From Sphaerospermopsis sp. SIO1G1 (GTDB lineage: Bacteria > Cyanobacteriota > Cyanobacteriia > Cyanobacteriales > Nostocaceae), in NCBI GenBank assembly GCA_010672785.1, contig JAAHFX010000009.1:214516-278515 (forward strand): a stretch of DNA of 64,000 nucleotides, read 5' to 3'. A program made the translations under genes and the position numbers. Positions within the stretch are counted from its first letter, which is position 1, and each line of letters begins with the position of its first letter. Below, one piece after another: positions 60,644-64,000 of the stretch. The notes under the pieces are model-generated. The model did no database searches, had not been told where the DNA came from, and was given only the letters and a program-made list of their open reading frames with translations.

Positions 60644-60981
60644 ATGCCAGCTAAAGTTGTTAGTCTAATTAATCTCAAAGGTGGAGTTGCTAAAACAACC
60701 ACTACGGTTCAATTAGCTGAGTGTCTTGCTAGTCAGTTTAGTAAAAAAAATATCAACCTTCCATTATTCCTGTCGAATATTTACAAGAGAATGGGAAAGA
60801 TAAGTTATACGAAGAGCTAGAACTCATGACAGATGATGAACTCAAACAAATGAACAAACTTTTTTTAAAGAAAACCAAAAAAGAATTAGAAAAAAGTGAC
60901 CGTAAAGCAATGTTGGACAATTTAGTTAAGTATGCTGAATTAGAATTGAATCGAGGTGCTAAATTTTTAGAAGATAGATGA
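60644..60981 (+). pseudogene. ParA-type ATPase remnant (internal deletion and frameshift)
   Basis: ATG 60644 starts a normal ParA N-terminus, MPAKVVSLINLKGG, with the deviant Walker A KGGVAKTTT. After about 36 codons the frame leaves the family and ends near 60820. A second frame from about 60735 reads like a ParA C-terminal end (IPVEYLQENG) and continues as a charged helix KKTKKELEKSDRKAMLDNL to TGA 60981. About 200 internal residues are missing. It lies 14 bp upstream of the HigB-like toxin gene. Confidence 0.75.
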
Positions 60982-60995
60982 TATTAAGATGATTA

Positions 60996-61352
60996 ATGAT
61001 AGATACACCTAAAACAGTTATCTGGGTAAATTCTGCCAAAGAAGAACTTTTAGAATTTCCTGAAGATGTAATTGATGAAATTGGGTATATTCTCTATCGA
61101 GTGCAAACTAATCAAACTCATACTAAAATCAAACCCTTAAAAGGATTTAATGGAGTATTTGAAATTCGCAGCAATTATCAAACCGACACTTACCGCACTG
61201 TTTATCCTATAAAAATAGATGATGCTGTGTATGTTCTCCATGCTTTCAAGAAAAAATCACCCAAAGGTATCAAAACACCTCAAAAAACTATTGATTTAAT
61301 TCAGCAGCGATTACAAACAGCAATCCAAATTTCACAAACTAGACAATTATAG
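60996..61352 (+). CDS. HigB-like toxin (phage-derived Gp49 family)
   Basis: A 118-aa protein of the RelE/HigB superfamily: IWVNSAKEELLEFPEDVIDEIG at the start, IKPLKGFNGVFEIRSNYQTDTYRTVYPI as the core sheet with basic residues, and AVYVLHAFKKKSPKGIKTP at the end. Such toxins are ribosome-dependent mRNA interferases. The order toxin then antitoxin with a 10-bp gap is the HigBA arrangement. It is intact, with no premature stop. Confidence 0.9.
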   Translation: MIDTPKTVIWVNSAKEELLEFPEDVIDEIGYILYRVQTNQTHTKIKPLKGFNGVFEIRSNYQTDTYRTVYPIKIDDAVYVLHAFKKKSPKGIKTPQKTIDLIQQRLQTAIQISQTRQL

Positions 61353-61362
61353 TAGGAAAATT

Positions 61363-61650
61363 ATGTTAGATTATACAATCAGTTCCGGCAATATATTTGA
61401 AGATTTAGGATTTGCTAATGCAGAAGAAAAACTAGCAAAAGTGAAATTAGCTTCCGTTATTGCTGATATTATAGAACAACAACAAATTACACCTGAACAA
61501 ACGGCACAAATTTTAGGGTTAGAAATTGAAAGAGTGGATGATTTAACTAATGGTAGATTAAAAGAATTTCCCATTGAAAATTTATTTATTTTTTTAATAA
61601 AACTAGGTCAAAATGTCGAAATATTAGTAACTAATCAACTTCAAGAATAA
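61363..61650 (+). CDS. HigA-like XRE-family antitoxin
   Basis: A 95-aa protein with a helix-turn-helix (LASVIADIIEQQQITPEQTAQILGLEIERVDDLTNG region, about 28-65), followed by FPIENLFIFLIKLGQNVEI, typical of HigA2/XRE antitoxins that neutralise Gp49-type toxins and repress their own promoter. AGGA is eight bases before the ATG. It is paired with the toxin upstream. Confidence 0.92.
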   Translation: MLDYTISSGNIFEDLGFANAEEKLAKVKLASVIADIIEQQQITPEQTAQILGLEIERVDDLTNGRLKEFPIENLFIFLIKLGQNVEILVTNQLQE

Positions 61651-61724
61651 TCTGAAGCTAAAATTAAAGTTGTTTATCAAAAAACTGCGTAATTTCTATT
61701 TTTTATAGCTCTTCTAGACTTGGT

Positions 61725-61838
61725 ATGATTGCGGCTATTGCGATTAGTAATAATCACACCTTAGTAACAGGTAACTTGTCTCACTATCAAAGAATTAAAG
61801 ACTTAGGTTATCCATTAATATGAGATAATTGGCGTTAA
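61725..61838 (+). pseudogene. C-terminal remnant of a VapC-type PIN toxin
   Basis: The frame reads MIAAIAISNNHTLVTGNLSH, then YQRIKDLGYPLI, an in-frame TGA (61821-61823), and DNWR before TAA 61838. This is the conserved end of VapC PIN proteins (IAAIALANNLTLVTGN..HF.RI.GL). The N-terminal half with the catalytic aspartates is gone and no VapB partner is present. Confidence 0.75.
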
Positions 61839-62005
61839 TTAATACAACTTATCTTAACTCCTCTCTCTGCGCCTCTGCGCCTCTGCGTGAAATAAAAAAA
61901 ATCTATAACATCCCACGGAAAAAAGTCATCATAAGTAAGATGACACATAGTAACTAAACCAATACACTAATTATTGGTGAAAATACCTCTTACTGGAGTT
62001 GAACA
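61839..62005. promoter_or_regulatory. Upstream region of xfp
   Basis: It contains a CTCTGCGC tandem repeat (61862-61889) and AT-rich sequence. GGAG at 61996-61999 lies six bases before the ATG of xfp and is a good ribosome binding site. No recognised operator. Confidence 0.5.
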
Positions 62006-64000
62006 TGACATTAGCCAGCGCTCCCAAACCAAAACCTTTAACAGATACAGAATTACAAAAAATTAACGCATATTGGCGTGCAACCAACTACCTTTCAGTT
62101 GGACAAATATACCTCCTCGACAACCCCCTCCTCAAAGAACCACTCCAACAAGAACACGTTAAACCCCGTTTATTAGGACATTGGGGAACTACACCAGGAC
62201 TTAATCTTATTTACGTTCACCTCAACCGGGTAATTAAAAAATACGACCTCAACACCATTTACATTGCAGGCCCTGGACATGGTGGCCCTGGACTGGTAGC
62301 TAATACCTACTTAGAAGGAACATATAGCGAATACTACCCCAACATCTCCGAAGATGCAGAGGGTATGCAAAAACTATTTAAGCAATTTTCCTTTCCTGGT
62401 GGTATTCCTAGTCATGTTGCACCGGAAACTCCTGGTTCTATCCATGAAGGTGGCGAATTAGGGTATGCTTTAGTACACGCTTTTGGTGCAGTTTATGATA
62501 ACCCAGACTTATTAGTTGCAGCGGTTGTAGGTGATGGGGAAGCGGAAACCGGACCTTTAGCAACAAGTTGGCATTCTAATAAATTCCTTAACCCTGTGAG
62601 TGATGGTGCAGTTTTACCAATTCTGCATTTGAATGGTTATAAAATTGCTAACCCCACCGTATTAGCACGGTTGCCAAAACATGAACTGGAAAGTCTGTTT
62701 ATCGGCTATGGTTATAAACCTTACTTTGTGGAAGGTGCTGATCCTGCTGATGTTCACCAACAAATGGCAGCAACTTTAGATACTATCGTTGCAGAAATTC
62801 AAGGTATCCAACGGGAAGCACGGGTACATGGGTTTACAAAACGCCCACAGTGGCCAATGATTATTTTACGTACTCCCAAAGGTTGGACAGGGCCTAAAGA
62901 AGTAGACGGAAAGAAAACAGAAGACTATTGGCGATCGCACCAAGTTCCCTTTAGTGATGTAGCTGGGAAACCAGAACATTTGCGACTTTTAGAAGACTGG
63001 TTAAAAAGCTACAAACCAGAAGAACTGTTTGATGAAAACGGTAAACTCATTCCTGAATTAGCAGAACTTGCACCTACAGGCCAGCAACGCATGGGAGACA
63101 ACCCCCACGCAAATGGTGGTGTCTTGCTACGTGATCTGATTATCCCAGACTTTTGCAACTATGCAGTAGAAGTTCCCCAACCTGGAACAGTTATAGCGGA
63201 AGCGACAAGAGTAACTGGTAATTTCCTCCGGGATATCATGAAAGAAAACATGGAAAGTAGTAACTTCCGCGTTTTCGGGCCTGATGAAACCGCCTCCAAC
63301 CGGATTGGTTCAGTATTAGATGTCACAAACCGCACTTGGGTAGCCGAAACCTTACCAGAGGATGATCATTTATCCGCTAATGGTAGGGTGATGGAAATAC
63401 TCAGTGAAACCAATTGTCAAGGATGGTTAGAGGGATATTTGTTAACAGGAAGACATGGTTTCTTCTCTTGTTATGAAGCATTTATCCATATCGTTGATTC
63501 CATGTTTAACCAACACGCCAAATGGTTAAAAACAACTCGTCATATTCCTTGGAGAAGACCAATTGCATCTTTAAATTATCTCTTAACTTCTCACGTTTGG
63601 CGACAAGATCATAACGGTTTCTCTCACCAAGATCCAGGTTTTCTAGATCATGTAATTAACAAAAAAGCAGATGTAATTCGGGTTTATTTACCACCCGATG
63701 CTAACACTTTATTATCTGTCACCGACCACTGTTTAAAAAGTCGCAACTATGTGAATGTAATTGTAGCTGGAAAACAACCAGCACTGCAATATTTAGATAT
63801 GGATGCGGCAATTAAACACTGTACCAAAGGTTTAGGAATTTGGGAATGGGCCAGTAATGATCAGGATGGTGAACCTGATGTAGTTATGGCCTGTGCGGGT
63901 GATATTCCTACTTTAGAAACTTTAGCAGCGGTGGATATTTTACGGCAGAATTTCCCCGAATTAAAAGTGCGGGTAGTAAATGTTGTAGACTTAATGACAC
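62006..64000 (+). CDS. xfp: Phosphoketolase (xylulose-5-phosphate/fructose-6-phosphate), partial at window end
   Basis: The frame is open from ATG 62006 to the window edge, 665 codons of an expected ~800. Thiamine-diphosphate and phosphoketolase signatures are visible: AGPGHGGPGLVAN, SFPGGIPSHVAPETPGSIHEGGELGYAL split over 120-155, VVGDGEAETGPLATSWHSNKF, FRVFGPDETASNR and GRHGFFSCYEAF. It cleaves xylulose-5-P or fructose-6-P to acetyl-P plus a sugar phosphate. The 3' end lies outside the window. Confidence 0.96.

Noticed and set aside
60644..60981. Functional ParA of an integrated plasmid
   Set aside because: About 200 central residues are missing and the reading frame shifts, so no ATPase could be made.

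Overview
The window looks like a chromosomal segment of a filamentous, heterocyst-type cyanobacterium (Nostocales; Anabaena/Dolichospermum-like). The evidence is AT-rich DNA, frequent HIP1 octamers (GCGATCGC), many heptanucleotide repeat arrays (GGTGATT, GTAATTC, CAGTTAT/CAGTTAGC units), a P-II protein of the cyanobacterial type, a Psb28 homologue, and several cyanobacteria-typical conserved proteins (DUF3754, DUF2301, the 165-aa HNH protein). The genus cannot be fixed from the sequence alone.

Layout: 0.2-7 kb carries a membrane-anchored CHAT protease-like protein, glnB, a DUF3754 membrane protein, the house-cleaning NTPase RdgB and an HNH nuclease. 7-20.3 kb is a co-directional minus-strand run of ten genes: an unusual ProW-ProX-ProX fusion permease, ProV, two paralogous 2-oxoglutarate/Fe oxygenases, a beta-hydroxyacid-dehydrogenase-like protein, two paralogous sulfotransferase-like proteins, an enolase-superfamily epimerase/dehydratase, a PhyH dioxygenase and an MDR oxidoreductase. 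A methyltransferase is divergent at 20.6 kb. This is the best candidate for an undescribed pathway; I infer uptake plus modification of a betaine/amino-acid-like compound. It is followed by a 250-bp IS200/IS605-like element with an OMEGA-RNA-like end and no transposon gene.

21.9-31 kb holds alr, tRNA-Leu(UAG), two uncharacterised secreted/repeat proteins, glgB, an ABC exporter and an overlooked 59-aa gene. 31-36.6 kb is a convergent signalling pair: a CBS-GAF-PAS hybrid histidine kinase and a REC-GGDEF cyclase. 37-41.6 kb has a decayed ABC permease, a helicase, lexA, argF and tRNA-Thr(UGU). 41.9-52 kb contains an RNase D-like exonuclease, a TPR lipoprotein, a two-subunit Na+/solute symporter, DUF2301, dprA, psb28 with a beta-lactamase-like gene, and a TrmJ-like methyltransferase. 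52-58.2 kb has a glycosyltransferase-like gene, the formaldehyde pair S-formylglutathione hydrolase and class III alcohol dehydrogenase, a candidate small RNA, avtA and rimM.

58.4-62 kb is an accessory zone: a Uma2 nuclease, a dienelactone hydrolase, remnants of a regulator-like gene, of parA and of vapC, and an intact HigBA-type toxin-antitoxin pair. The right edge is a phosphoketolase gene (xfp) cut by the window end. A notable pattern across the window is that heptamer arrays abut or even encode the stop codons of nine genes.
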